A stretch of 64,000 bases of DNA from Absidia repens (GCA_002105175.1 MCGE01000049.1:145020-209019); one strand, 5' to 3'; positions 20,559 through 33,010 are shown, counted from the first letter of the stretch. Made by a program: numbers and translations. The notes: a model not told the origin generated them from the letters alone.

Positions 20559-21240
20559 TAGAAAAATATTGGAAGAATGTAAAAAAACAGGTATGTCAAT
20601 GAAAAATACAAGACCCCAAAAAAAAGATAAAATTAATATTCCGACAAAAGGCTCAAAGAAGCAAAAAAAGTGGGCACAACATGAAGGGAATTGGAATACC
20701 TAATGTATGGATGCACAACAGAGATTGAACTTCTATACACTAGGTGGCAGTCGCGAATCAAACCAATCCGGCAACATGTACGCCTATGCCTATAATTTTT
20801 GAACTCAAAATAGGCACCCTCCTGATAAGAAGGGGTCTTTGAAATTTCGAGTCATGACTTTCTTTTTTCGATGGCGGAAAAAATTTTAGCTTCACCTTTT
20901 TTTTTCCATCTGCTCTTCACTGGACATCTCAAGCTACTTCCAACACAATGCCCTATACTATGTCTCTTTTTTATTTTCATATGTCGTGTTTCGTCATTGC
21001 TTGCATCACCAACGACCCTCTCTCCTCCTCGCTTCTTTCACCAAACTACAAGTTCTCTCATCTTGTCTTTTTCTTTTCTTTTGTGAAAAACAACAACGGG
21101 AAACAAAACCGACCACCAACAGGCATCGTTAGTGATCTTCTGAAAAATGGGTAAAACGTCGATACACAATATAAAAAAATTCATTTTTTTGCAGCCCCCC
21201 TCACCCTTTTTACTGAATGTTATACTTTTTATTGTTAGGG
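20559..21240. other. No gene recognised
   Basis: Purine-rich on the left, pyrimidine-rich on the right. Short open frames near 20870-21150 are low-complexity leucine/serine/phenylalanine stretches without a domain. I see no repeat shared with the rest of the window. Confidence 0.4.
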
Positions 21241-23427
21241 TCGTGCTATTTCAAAGGATGGATACACAGTATAGAATGTCTAATACAACAATAAGCAATA
21301 GATGATACTCCCTCGAAATAATGACTACGGTACATATGGATAGCATCACTCATGTCATTCACAACAGCAGTTGACGGGATCCTAACGGCATGGGAAAGCG
21401 ATGAAAGCGTGAAAAAAAAAACGATACAGCACACATCCTACCAGTACACGACTCGTATTTTATCGGCAACGTACTGTAAATGTCAACAAAAAACAACCAT
21501 TTGATAATGTGGGTCTGGTAATCTACTGTAGTACTGCAAGCAAAAAGATGTTGGATACCGCTGGCTTATTGTTCGATGGTAAGTGAAAAGCAAGCAAATT
21601 CTTGGGCAAAAAGGTCATTACGACATACTCATCCTCTTTTTTTTTTTTTTCTCTCTTTCTATTGACTTGCTCTACTGTACATATCAAATGAATGCAACGA
21701 ACATGGTACTTTTGGAGCAAAAACGGTGTATGATTGTCATAAAGTGGAATGACTTATACAAGCAACAGACGAGCCTGATATTTGGATTTCCAATGCGGAC
21801 GAAACAACAGCATTGCAATATTCTAGCCATCGAAATAGATCAACAACCACTCATCTTGGAATCATTCAAAATCAAAAGTATCCAGGTGTCAATCCGTTAT
21901 TATGAAACACGGTGTGGATTCGTGTTGGCGGTGATTTGGCAACAACTGTCATCCCATCAAGATTAATGACAGAAATATTATGGGTCAATATCAAACGTCA
22001 ATCAACCTACCGGCTATTCTTGAGGAGCACTCGATTATCTTTTGAGTTTCTAGATTAGATCTGTTTTGTAGTATAGTGCTTTTTTTTTATTTTGAACCAG
22101 TCAATAAAACATTGCTATTTCAGTTATGTGTATTTTTTGTATATACTGTGATATAGATAAAAATGTATTAGTGCGGTACTGTATACTGTATACAGTATAA
22201 CGATCGGTAGCATGGAACTGATGACTAAGATCAGGAAATACAGCCATTTATTTTGAACGTAATTTACTGTACCTATGGTGTATGTACTGTGATACTATAT
22301 GGTCTGCGAAATCCTACTGATACAACGATGTTACATTTTAAGAATTGATTTATGGATGCATGCACCCAGTCGGTACAGTATCAGGTGTCAAAGGAAAGGG
22401 TTGATACTCGATGTGAAATGAATGCCGTATTTTTGAAATCTTTTTAATCAATCCATGGAATCTACATTATCTCTGTGCGGTGCATTGCTGGGAAGGGGTG
22501 CTTTAACCAAAAGTCAATCAGGTGGATCTTCCAAGGCAAATAACGGCACAATGACATCTGCTTTTTTTTGGCGGGGGGTATTTCTTAGAACATCTTCTTC
22601 CAACTTGATCCCCCTTTTTCTTATCCAACTACTGCATTTTCAAGTCATCAAATCACTGATCGTTATGCCAAACTTAACTACGATTGAACACCAGGGGTAT
22701 ATCTACAGTATCTTGAGTAAGTACATCTTCCAATTATAAAAAAAAGGCATGACAACCGATAACTCTTTTTTTTCATATCTTATCCTTCAAGGCACAATAC
22801 TGTGCAATATTGAAAAACAAGGGTTCAAACAAAATTTACGATGCACTATAGAACAATTCAGTAATGGCCTTTGTTGTGTGTTGATGTTTGGATAGTGATC
22901 GTAACATACTGTATACTGTATATGCTTAGTATCTGGTTTAGATTAGATAGTTTAGAACAAGGACAATTGTATTGTAACAATCAAATCAATAAAACCTTCT
23001 ATTCTGTATACTATGAAAAACAAGGGACAGCGAATGTGTACATGGAGATGGGAGTTTTTTGTTGACTGTCTCTATTTTTTTTTCCAAAATTACAGTGCTG
23101 TATGTACAGTATGTACATTTGGATCAAACCATTCATCTACGTTATTTCGCAAGCACAAATATAGTATTTCAACCCGCCAAATACAATACATGTTTTTTGG
23201 TTCTCAGTATGTTGACTGGGAATCTGTTACTGGAATAGATAAATTAAAATGACGTTTCTAAAATAGCAGATGACATGAGCAAAAGGGATATCTGCATATA
23301 CTGTATTTTCACTCAACCAAGGCAAAAAAGAGAAGAAACGCACCACTTCCAAAACAAAAGTACAGTATACAGTGGAAGGAAATGCAGAAGCAAGGATTTC
23401 AGTGCTAATTAGTACGAAGACAATAAA
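21241..23427. other. Unrecognised AT-rich region, densest in TACAGTA/TACTGTA
   Basis: No domain is recognised. At least a dozen TACAGTA/TACTGTA motifs occur, including the run TACTGTATACTGTATACAGTA split as overlapping 7-mers near 22177. An open frame at 22455-22739 (94 aa) has no recognisable domain and I do not call it. Confidence 0.4.
21583..21966 (+). CDS. Hypothetical protein, weak candidate
   Basis: The open frame is 127 codons, but its first 35 are a translated polypyrimidine tract that looks intronic: GTAAGTG lies at 21579 and a long T/C run follows. The better-supported part starts at the internal methionine near 21688 (MNATNMVLLEQKRCMIVIKW) and covers about 92 residues of mixed composition ending HQD. 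A short upstream exon is possible, but no splice pair keeps the frame. I see no family match; it could be a relic of an unrecognised element. Confidence 0.25.
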   Translation: MKSKQILGQKGHYDILILFFFFFSLSIDLLYCTYQMNATNMVLLEQKRCMIVIKWNDLYKQQTSLIFGFPMRTKQQHCNILAIEIDQQPLILESFKIKSIQVSIRYYETRCGFVLAVIWQQLSSHQD

Positions 23428-24597
23428 AAAAAGACACATTGTGGATTGTTTTCAAAAAGGGGTATTTTATTAAGAAAAGGGAAATATATAGTATAACAAA
23501 AAAAAAAAAAAAACGGATAAATACAGTAACATTAACTACGCCAGATCCAAGAACGTTGATTTCAGTATGGCATATGACAAAAGCTCTTGGTGAAGTGAAT
23601 CAATCCAAAAATAAAATAAACTGTGCCTTGGTTTAAAGAGGTATTTGTAAAATGCTGGGGGGAGTAGTAACATCATAACGGGTACGGATATACAGTACGT
23701 ACATCAAAAAAAAAAAAACAAGAATGACGATAGCTAATCTACATCAATACAGTTCATCTTCAAAAAGCCAAGAATTCCGTGACGTTGGTATTCAGGTAAA
23801 GTAGCAATAACAAAGAAAAGACATACTGATCTGTTTCAGATTAACGAGATGTCAATATTAAAAAGTAACTAGTGCGTGTTGTGAAATCAGCAAGTCAATC
23901 CATTTCCAACGTAATAAGATTAACTTGATGAGACAATTCGAAGACACAATAAAAAAAATGGGGACAATACAAAGACAAAGAGAGAACTAAAAAAGTGTCA
24001 AGGCAAAGGCAAAAAAAAAAGAAGAAGACAAGACAAACACAAAAAGAAACAAAAAGGGAGACAAAAAAACGTTGTGCGGGATTTAAAAAATAGAAGGTCT
24101 TTTTTATTCAAGTCAAAAAAAAAAGAGGAAAATGGTGAATGCTAAACGAATATCAGTCAATAAAACTGAGTAAAAACAATGTATTTTTCATTTCAAATTA
24201 ATTATCCCCCTAGTGGGTCTTCCCGCAGAGCGGAAACTCAGAAGTCCCAACGGATATAGATACCAATCCTTCTAAGCCTGAAGAAAGAAAAAACATTTTG
24301 AGCAGACATTGCGTGGTTATGTTTGTACTGCATTTTCTATTTTTCCGAATTATGGTATTGACTCGCGGAGAATCAATCTCATTAGTCAAGTTCATATAAG
24401 CCTCTTTCACTAAATAGAAAGATATGACTCTCGCTTGCGACGCATCATCCTAGTCATCTTTTTATTTCAATTCTCAAAAAAAAAAAGACCAAATACCTCG
24501 CTGTTTTCAATCTTTTTTTTTATGCCTCGTTGACGCAGGCACAATAGCATTTAAACAATTTTATCATCTTTGACACACAGTCAACCAGTTTTTTTGT
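23428..24597 (-). repeat. Large inverted duplication, arm 1a (partner 50835-51975)
   Basis: Reverse complement of 50835-51975, for example TTTTCAAAAAGGGGTATTTT at 23450 against the same word near 51955. It contains TTTCCGCTCTGCGGGAA in reverse near 24230 and a short frame conserved in both arms (24210-24410). No recognised domain. Confidence 0.9.
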
Positions 24598-26158
24598 TTA
24601 ATACATAAGAGATAAGAGAGCGATGGTAATTTCAATGTAGTCAATTGACTCCCGCTAAGTACATAAATATTGCACATATATTCGATGTGGTATAATTCAT
24701 GGCGCTGTGATGAGAATTAGAGCGAAGGAAAAGAGTATCGCATACTGTACAAAATCAATGACAACGAAAAGGATGCGCTGACACTGTCTATAAAAGCAAT
24801 TGAACGCTAATGACTACCCATTGCAGTAGGAATAATGAAAGCGTCTTACGGAGGTTCAGTTTTCAAATGATATTAGTGAACCCACCCGCTGTACACGCAC
24901 ATACTCATACATAAGATATTTTTTTTGACGACATCTCTTTAGGATATACCCCGTCCACAAGATAATGTAAAAATGCCTAAACGCCTCACTGATGTTTATA
25001 ATGGGGATGTAAAGTAATAAAAAAAAAGAGAAAGCAGATAAAAGAAATACTTCTGGCGATATACTATAGACGCATTGTTAGATTTCAAATAATCAACCCA
25101 GCTACAGTAAAAGCAAAAGCTGGCCCATCTTTCAACTTCTACCTCCTGCTCATTACGACACCAACCATTCACAATCCAGGAAAATCAATCATAAAATATA
25201 ATAAGACAAGCCCCCAAAAAAATAGAATCATTTCGGTATACCCATTTTTTTTTGTTGCAGGAACAAAAACAGCTAAAACTAAACTAAGGTGGAGATACAG
25301 TAAGATATAAAATAGATCAATCTAAAAGGGAGTGGGAGGGAGAAGCATAAATCAATGTATGGCGGACATCATGTGTTACAAAGTAAAGTGTGTTGTTATC
25401 GCTGGAATAGTGTACTAATATCCATGGTGTGTAGGCTTTGATGGTACAGTATACAATAGCAGGCGTACTAATGCGGTGACTTGGTAGCCTCATAAAGGAA
25501 AGGAAGCTGATCCGTTCAGACATGGTTTTTGCTTGAACCGGAGGCTTGTGACCAACATCATTGCTTGATTTGCGTCAATCATCCAAGAAGAATGATATGG
25601 GTGAGAAGAGCATCATCCAGAGATAGAGAAGCCAAAATAAACTACGAAGCAATGCAAAATTGAAAACATTCAGCAAGGAATCGCATGCAGCTGAGAATGT
25701 GTCGAATATTCGTGAATCTCTTTTTTTTTCTTTCTTACTTTTCGTTTGTCCCAGTGCAACCCAGATACTGTAGGCACACACAATTACCGCATGCTCCATA
25801 CTAAGACAAGTGTCGGTTTGGTTGTGTCCATCTCTGTCCATCTATCATATAATTATCATTATCCATCTTGCCTTTGACGTCGCACTATAGAGTAAAAAAA
25901 AAAATGAGAAAGCGTTTGGTACGTTGACCGAGAATATAGTGCTTGTACATTTATAATTTGCACTTACCACTTTGATGAGTTGTCATTGTCTGCTTGAATC
26001 CATTTTCTACGTCGAGATATTCACAATAGTTGCAGCATAGAGATTGTGCATCATTGTTGTCATGATTGAGAGAAACGACTTTCCTGATCAGCAAACATAA
26101 AACTGAAAGCGAGAGTAAAAAAAAAAAAAAAAAAAAAGAGAGAGATCTACAGTAAAGT
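24598..26158. other. DNA interrupting the inverted duplication; no secure gene
   Basis: Present here and missing from the partner arm (junction word CAGTCAACC at 24590 against 50823). An 88-codon minus-strand frame at 25575-25841 ends in a hydrophobic segment (LLNVFNFALLRSLFWLLYLW). A GTAAGT/TAG intron-like pair lies upstream of it on that strand (about 25890-25975), but the frames do not join well. I leave it uncalled. Confidence 0.4.
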
Positions 26159-26159
26159 C

Positions 26160-27215
26160 TTTTTTTTTTTTTATGATGACGGGGTTAGAAACGCATCGTA
26201 GAGAGGCGAATTCAAGGGAATATAAATAAATTTAATCCTAGAGGTCAAAAGAATGAAATAAGCTACAAAAGAAGGACGTGATGATGGTAGGTAAAACTAA
26301 AGGAAAGGTTCAGGGGGGCGGAATATTGAAGGTGCGAGGGAGGAGGTCGGAGACCGTGCAAACAAATGAGATATTAGAGCGATGATGCGAGGAGTGTGGA
26401 AGGGTACATCATGAATGACCTGTTGCCAATGGAACCGCCATATTGCTTGAAGAGTACAAGAGCAGAGGATCCAAATGGTGGTGTGGAGGCTAGGGTCAGT
26501 GGGCATTCTAAGGAATCGGAGAAAGGATTGTAAAAGATTGGGGGTGAGATGGATTTGGAATAGGAGGGCTTGAAATGCTTCTGACCAGACGTTCCATTTG
26601 GTGGGGCATGAAAGGAAGAGGTGATGAAGATCTTCGTTTGCATAAGAACAGAAAAGACAGTTGGGAGACGAGGAAGGTTGGAATCTAGACTATAGTTTTT
26701 GAAAATACAGCTTTTGAATGGAGAAATCGGTACCAAAGGGGCGGGCATCCAAATCCATTGGTTGGTGCCAAAAACGTTGCCAGGTGATGGAGGGAAAGAA
26801 GGGGTGGCATTGTGGTCATAAGAAGTTGGCGGTGTTTGCGTGATTGGAAGTTAGACAAGCGTTCTTGACTAACAAACGCGTGGACTGGTGGGTCATCGTC
26901 GATTTCACCTGCCGGTCGAGCCCAAGTGGTGAGGTGGGTGAGGAAGGACGGTTTCAGAGTGATGACTCGATTGAAAAGATCATGAAGAAGTTTGGTGGTA
27001 AGGTTCCTGTAAACTATGGGAGGAATGGTCGAATACAGCCAGGATCAGAATCATAGCAAAAGTACCATGAGATGGGGTCGTGAGAGTGGTGGGTTTGATC
27101 CAATGTTGGAAAGAGGGAGACGGAGCCATGTTTAAGGGGTACAAAGAGGTCCTTTTCGTAAAGAAAGAAAGAGATCTAAAGTCAAACAAAAATTTCAAAT
27201 TCAGCAATAAACATT
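26160..27215 (-). pseudogene. LINE retrotransposon 3' relic
   Basis: The minus strand encodes the C-terminal region of a LINE polyprotein. A CX2C...H...C finger (CSYANEDLHHLF near 26640) is followed by TIWILCSCTLQAIWRFHWQQ near 26450, which aligns with LGSTLHAIWNAHW of the LINE at 34978-36252. A T-run at 26159-26172 is the poly(A) tail seen from the other strand. Upstream sequence is degenerate and 5'-truncated near 27215. Confidence 0.75.
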
Positions 27216-27915
27216 TTATAGACCCTCAGATTCCAAAGTCCCCATTGAGCCCTTATTATTAACAACGATGTACATCTATGATTTTGAATTCACCATAGAA
27301 ATAGATTAATCTTTGATTAAAATATACTGGACGACGAATACGACAAGAACACAGAAAAGCATGAAGACGGCATTGAAAATAGTGCACTAAATCGGAAGGT
27401 GTGGAAATTGGATTTGCCTATTAGGAACTCAGCACTCCACAGTTATGTTACGGTAGCGCAGGAAAAAAACTGGCCTACAGTTCTGGATGGTACTGTAATG
27501 TCATTAGGAAACTATTAGCAGAATCTCATTTTCTACTTTAGTACCTGAGGGTAGTTGCACTTAGTTGACCAGAAAATGTTCTTTGACTTTTGTAAGCAAA
27601 GAAGGATTAGGAGTCGGGGTTTTTTGGGGGCTTTGCTCCTTATTAGAGATATTTTGTAGTGAAAATTGAATGACCGGACGTATCTCTTTAATTATATGCA
27701 GTAGCATTTAAAAGAGATTAAGTGAGTTTAGCAATAAAAAAATTGGCATGCACAGTACGTCTTGGCCACTTTTTACAATATGACTTGATCCGTCGATTTC
27801 TCATTAGAAAAACGTACCTGGAAACAAATGGCATGAACAATAACATAAAGTATTGACCCTCCCCTTAAATATCCATTTCATTTTTTTTTGACATCACCTT
27901 CTCTTTGTAACCAAC
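27216..27915. other. No gene recognised
   Basis: AT-rich remainder of the block that interrupts the inverted duplication. One TACTGTA near 27491. Nothing else identified. Confidence 0.4.
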
Positions 27916-28800
27916 GCCCACTTTTTTTTTTTTTTTACCGCCCATTTCAGTCACTCACCTCATCTAACCAATACCACTTGGATCCCCCTTCTCATTCCTC
28001 TATTCTCAACCATACAACATTGTATCTATTTTTGCCAGGTCGCATGAAGCATTTTTGGACGTTAAATCCCCTCCTTTTTTATACCCCATAGTAGAATAGT
28101 TCTGTCACACATTGTATATTGCAAAATAAAAAAATATCATTGAATCATGTAGTTAACACTATACATACTATACTAAAAAGAATGGGAATGTAAAGAAGAG
28201 CCAATAGCATTCAACACAGGCACTATTCTAGAAGAATGGCGTAACAACAAAAGGTCTGGAGAAAGAATAATGGATGAAAAAAAACAAGGGATTCATAAAA
28301 GGGATCTCTAACTGGGATCTACAAACTTTGATTGAAGTGCTCTTCATTGAAGCCACAATACATCAATGAAGTGAAGAAAAAGGCAAACTTTATTGAAGGA
28401 AAGACAAACTTTATTGACACAATGATATGTTTTATTGAAGAAAAAAATATAAACTAAACTAAGCTGATGAGGACATCCCCAAGATCCTAGATTCAAAATG
28501 AAAGGGTTTCCCCATGCATCTTGTCATCGCTGTTCAGAAAACCCTTCTAAACTAGTTCTAAGAGTAAGCTAAGTCCACTAGGTCCACAACAAGCCAAAAA
28601 TCGTGAAGAAAAAATAATTTTTCGTGACAAAAGAAAAAGGAAACGAAGAGAGAAAGAGAGAAAAAAATGCAAGATCCCCGTTTTTTAAACAATATGAAGC
28701 GGTGTTCGAAATTTGATTGGAGCACCTGGAATTTTCATCTACACAAAAATGGACTGCCCTAACGCATATTTCAATGACTTACAGTACAACAAAACTTCCT
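27916..28800 (-). repeat. Large inverted duplication, arm 1b with H repeat (partner 49925-50834)
   Basis: Reverse complement of 49925-50834. It includes the H core (GGGTTTCCCCATGCATC at 28505) and the tail with repeated CTTTATTGA and CAATAAA-type words. Confidence 0.9.
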
Positions 28801-28949
28801 TCAACCAAGATAAAGATTGATAATTAAAAAAATTGATCCTTCTTTCTTCTGAAGGTATTTATACTAATTTTTTTTAATGTTTCAGACGTCGTACATGAAA
28901 CCCACCTGAACATACAGTACGTTCACATACAGTCAACCAAACCTTCCAA

Positions 28950-29352
28950 TCATGCGTCTTCATCCATGGCCCAGGTGATTACTTCGTCCCAACCGAACAA
29001 TTCCCCAATCTTAAGGTCATCCTTCACATCCCATAAGCCACCTAAAGATGGACCACCCCGACCAACCATGGATCTTGTTGTATTACGTTGTTGCGGATCC
29101 ATCGTCGTTCTCTTGTTCCAAGATGCCCTGTTTGAATCCTTAAGAAGGGCATTAGCTTGTCATAGCACATGTCACCGTTTACTTGTGTTCCAGGTTGATG
29201 AGATTGGGGACCAGGGCATTGTCCAACACATGGAAGCGTTGAATTTGACTTTGTTTTTCCAAGAAATATAGGTCGAAGTATTCTTCTTTTTGGGTATTGA
29301 TCATTGCTTGGTAATAGCAGCTTCGGTCTTTTTTAGTAGTAGTCCAGTTCAT
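28950..29352 (-). pseudogene. ORF3 family relic (copy X5)
   Basis: Minus strand opens ATG AAC TGG (29352-29350), reads KEEYFDLYFLEKQ and FHVLDNALVPNLINL, then breaks frame. It recovers the C-terminal motifs in other frames and ends at TGA (28952-28950) followed by TTGGAAGGTTTGG, as in X1. It is closest to X1. Small indels, not stops alone, have broken it. Confidence 0.82.
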
Positions 29353-29482
29353 AGTAGTTTGATAATAGTCAATTTAAAGTAATAATAAGGTTTTTTTTCC
29401 AAAATACATCTGGCAGCAGGTATAGTTTCAATCGGTACCCATGTATTCGTTTTAGATGGGTAGTTCCATTGTCATAGGACTT
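29353..29482 (-). pseudogene. Ty3 pol C-terminus upstream of ORF3
   Basis: Minus strand encodes HLKRIHGYRLKLYLLPDVFW and a stop about 30 bp before the ORF3 ATG. The same order (pol tail, then ORF3) is seen at 42433-43046 and 60040-60845. LTR-D cuts the upstream side. Confidence 0.75.
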
Positions 29483-29768
29483 TGTGATGAATATGAAACT
29501 GAAATAAAGTAACTTATTATATAAAATAATAATGAGGAAGAAGCCGGAAAACCCCAGTGGGTAAAAAAAACCATAGTCCAGTAATTAGATTCTACAAAGT
29601 CTAATTTCAGCGCCAATAATAAAAAATATAAATACTAGCCATCAGTGTTGTGATACTGGAATTCCGTTCAGGTACAATAAAAATCGATTTTACGTGTCAA
29701 ATGTGGGAAAGCCCACATTTACTATTTTTTTTTTCACTTTTTACTTCCAACACCTAGTAAGCACCACA
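29483..29768 (+). repeat. LTR-D
   Basis: TGTGATGAATATGAAACTG to GCACCACA, matching 53106-53444. No flanking target duplication was found, so a rearrangement has occurred at one side. Confidence 0.8.
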
Positions 29769-30440
29769 ATTAGTACCCCAACTTACCGTAAATGAACAGG
29801 AAAAATTCCGGGAACCCCCAACCTTTTAGTGGAAGTCGAAAAGGCGTACTCAATGTCGTATGTGTGTGTCTACCCGTCCAAGCCAATTCCCCAACGATAA
29901 ATCTAAGGTGTTATTCATGTGCTCTTTCATGGGTGGTCCCGCTTTCGCTTGGTTACTGTTGTATTTTGCATATGCATGTAGCAATAAAATAAAATAAAGT
30001 GTGACATTGATGTGAATTAGGCATAATGCATGGGTGTCATGATCTGATTTCACTTTTTCATGTCTTTGAAAAAGAAACCCGTCCATAATATTAAACCGTA
30101 GAAATAGTTGTATTGTTTTACATCATAATCATACCCTTATAAAAGGGTGAATGATTTATTAAATAAAGAGTAACAACATTCTCATCTTACTTTTGACTTT
30201 ATTTACAAAATGGCCCTAAACACAACCTCGAAGAATTGGACACTGACGAGGGGGAGAGATTCATCAGCAACTACCCAACCTTCCTACAACGTCTTCGTGG
30301 TGCTTTTGGTGACCCGGACATGGCTCAAACAGCCCAATGGGAATTGTCAAACCTCACTCAGGGTAATTCAAGTGCGTCCGAATTCGCCGCACATTTTCAA
30401 AACCGTCCCAACAGCACCAGGGTCAAAACATCAATATGAT
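29769..30440 (+). pseudogene. Ty3 gag relic split by LTR-A
   Basis: Left piece reads SKVLFMCSFMGGPAFAWL. After the LTR the gag core resumes with DTDEGERFISNYPTFLQRLR, GAFGDPDMAQTAQWEL and SEFAAHF, typical of retrotransposon gag. The flanking word TTAC on both sides of the LTR suggests the insertion duplicated its target. Confidence 0.75.
29957..30208 (+). repeat. LTR-A, solo, inside gag relic
   Basis: TGTTGTATTTTGCATATGC through CATTCTCATCTTACTTTTG. A 60-bp stretch after GCATAATGCA is deleted relative to the 17.0 kb copy. Confidence 0.85.
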
Positions 30441-30445
30441 ATATA

Positions 30446-30739
30446 TGTCATATTCATAGTTCCTGATTAGCAATGTATATATATCAAAGTATATACAGGA
30501 TATCCGTTTTACAGTAACATTTTATTCAATTTTTACTCCTGAATCCTCCACTTATTCTCATACTTATCATCTTACACATAAGATTACACACAGCCTCATA
30601 TATACTATTATAATGCTCACATCTAGAGCCTCGAATATCTTCATTTTCTTATAAAAAGACGACATTTTATTAAATAAAAACCATATCAATTGTATCACTT
30701 ATTTTCTACTTTTGTTTTATTTCCTATCAAACCATTTCA
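30446..30739 (+). repeat. LTR-B', solo
   Basis: TGTCATATTCATAGTTCC to CCATTTCA with target duplication ATATA (30441-30445 and 30740-30744). The LTR-B' at 46831-48915 has the complementary duplication TATAT next to the same Q-unit end, so both descend from one insertion. TACAGTA near 30531 is a 5-bp insertion relative to 13340. Confidence 0.87.
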
Positions 30740-30744
30740 ATATA

Positions 30745-32255
30745 GTATAAAACAAAAAAAAAACAAAAGAAAGTCAATATAGTATCCAGTATAATATAAA
30801 AACAAAGACAAGACATACAGTAGATTTCTTGGTTGGTAAAAAGAGGAAACATAATTTATTGATTGGTAGACAAGGTATTTTTCTTCTATTGCTAGCCCCC
30901 CCACTATTCCTATATTGATCTAATCTAAAGTACAGTTCTAATCTAACAAGTTCTTTTAGCGTTACCCAGGTGCCACCACGAGGAGGTAGAACTTGATCGG
31001 CACCCACCACTCCAGAAGGGCAAACTCTCTCCCTAACGAAGCCAGGAAGAACAAAAATACATCTTCCTGTAGCCAAAAGGTGAAAACCAGTCGAATGCCC
31101 TGCAAGCGCCCTGTATCTGTGCTTTAATTCGTTTTTTTTTTCGTTCTTCGTGTTTCGTATGTCGTTTTTCCATTTTTCGTCCTTCGTCGTTTTCCTTCGT
31201 CCGTCGTACCTATGCACAAACACAGAGCAACTAGCAAAGCACGAATAATAATGATTCTTTGTTTTTTGTTTTTGAAAAAAAAAGGCAGTTAGTGCAATGT
31301 GTGTGTTGATTTACCTGACTTCTTCTTGAGAAAATGTGAGGAAGGAAAGGAAAAACGAAAATCGTGGGGGGGGATTTTTTTTTAAAAAAAAAAAGAAAAT
31401 TCGAGCGGGAACCAATAGAAATTCGTCTCAACATTCCAGAGGAAAACTCATGTGTTTCACAAACTTCATTCAAACAAGATCTTTAAAAAGCTATACAAAA
31501 CCATGGTTGAATTGAGTTGAAAATGGGTTAACAGTATCGTAACCAGTTTTTCAATAGCTTTCAAATGAGACTAAACTCGCCTCATACAATATGTTTTTTT
31601 TGTGTCGAGAAGGTATTTTACAAACTACTCTAGTGGTATTGACTCCGTGCGGGATTTGAATGATTTATTTTTCCATTTTCAGCTCATCTGTAGAAAGTGA
31701 CATCTTCCCTGTAGCAATTAATAGCCGACAACTATATCCCAATAAACTACAATTTTTACATAGCGAATATGGCATGTCCAAATGCATTCAGTATTATTCA
31801 GATCATGTCCAACTTTAAACACTTAGATTTCAGGAATCTTGACCTTCATGCTGGGATCCCCAACAACTGTTTCAGTAGAACTTTTTTGGCTTGGATATTG
31901 CGCTCAACACACTTCTCTTAATGCAGTTACTGATTCTGACGGTCTTCAATGCAATCTTTATCTCTCTTCATTTATATATTGTATTAGTTATAGTATTCCC
32001 TCTTCATTTATGTAGTAGTAAAGCGTACAGTAGTATTTGTCTATCATAGTTTCAGACCTATTGTTCCATGGCAGCGAATCAATCCATTGAGCATTGAATC
32101 CCTCTCACTTTTGTTAACCCATAATATAACAGTCTGCAGATTAGATTTATCACGCATTGTTTATTAAAAAATAAAAAACGTTTTATTGAATGATGACAGT
32201 TAACATTGTACTAAAGTAAAGGGAATGTGAAAAGGAATCAATACCTGTAGTAGTC
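30745..32255 (-). repeat. Q unit, copy 1
   Basis: Reverse complement of 45199-46830 and of the uninterrupted parts of 57866-62690. It holds a 149-codon frame (next entry), an ACGAAGGACG-rich stretch, a poly(T)/poly(A)/poly(C) stretch and, at its far end, TTTACTTTAGTACAATGTTG with CAATAAAACG. Confidence 0.87.
30774..31223 (-). CDS. Q-unit conserved open frame (149 aa), function unknown
   Basis: The frame is kept at about 150 codons in all three Q copies (also 46332-46793 and 62216-62680). The N-terminal third is low-complexity and charged (from ACGAARGACG repeats). The middle is conserved (HRYRALAGHSTGFHLLATGR, VVGADQVLPPRGGTWV). The C-terminus is hydrophobic (VCLVFVFILYWILY). I recognise no domain. 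Conservation between young duplicates does not by itself prove coding. Confidence 0.35.
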   Translation of the reverse strand: MFVHRYDGRRKTTKDEKWKNDIRNTKNEKKNELKHRYRALAGHSTGFHLLATGRCIFVLPGFVRERVCPSGVVGADQVLPPRGGTWVTLKELVRLELYFRLDQYRNSGGASNRRKIPCLPINKLCFLFLPTKKSTVCLVFVFILYWILY

Positions 32256-32790
32256 AATAGGGGAACTAGTATAGAGAAGTGGGTACATCCTGGGCGACTA
32301 TGATAGGTGTGCAATTTGCTTGAATGATGATATAATCAACGAACCAGTTACAGTACCAAGTTGGACGGGATGAAGCTTTATTTGAAGCACTTGATATACA
32401 GCCACAAATCACCTCAATGGGGACAATTGGTGGTACTCGGATATGCGTTGCTGGCAAGTGTGGGTTTGTTGTGGGGCGACATGCAAAAGACGAAGTTGAA
32501 CGAGTATACCGGGAACACTTGAGACAAAACCACCGACAACAAGATCTGACAGTACCCCAAGTCTTTATTATTAAAAGAGCTCTTCGTGACGGAATACAAT
32601 ACTATCATCACAAAGGTCCAATTTGACGACATACTGTATACAATGAAATATATGCTCAAAATCAAAAGGTAAAAGAAAAAAAAACTCTCCCGCGATCTGT
32701 GATTATGGAAATGGCTATTGATCAAGGAAGCTCAAATCAAATGTAGCTTTATATTTTGTCTGTGATAGATTCATACACACCAGGCCCATG
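32256..32790. other. Unrecognised segment with a short open frame
   Basis: A 69-codon plus-strand frame at 32417-32626 (with DEVERVYREHLRQNHRQQDL) has protein-like composition but no recognised family. It may be an exon or relic. TACAGTA/TACTGTA lie near 32352 and 32631. Confidence 0.35.
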
Positions 32791-33010
32791 CGTATTATGT
32801 CAACAGCATGCATGTGGAAACCTTTTCATTTTCGATTCAGGATTTAAGACCACCAATCGTTGGCTTTTTAGAGTTTTCATTAGCTTAGTTTAGCGCCAAT
32901 CTGTCCGTTGTTTGAATATATATCTCAATAAAATGTGCCTCTTTTTATTTGCTTCAATGAAAAATGTCCTATTGATCTCTATTGTATCATGTGTGCAATA
33001 TATCATTTTC
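32791..33010 (+). repeat. H repeat, diverged copy
   Basis: CATGTGGAAACCTTTTCATT then ATTAGCTTAGTTTAGCGCC, in the same order as 6100-6250. Confidence 0.5.

Noticed and set aside
22177..22200. TACTGTATACAGTA palindromes as a CRISPR-like or regulatory array
   Set aside because: No regular spacing or spacers; the distribution fits repeated 5-bp insertions at TA.
25575..26110. Spliced host gene on the minus strand
   Set aside because: A GTAAGT/TAG pair exists, but no reading frame continues across it without stops.
28966..29271. Plus-strand 101-aa frame
   Set aside because: Antisense of the ORF3 relic, whose minus-strand frames carry the conserved motifs.
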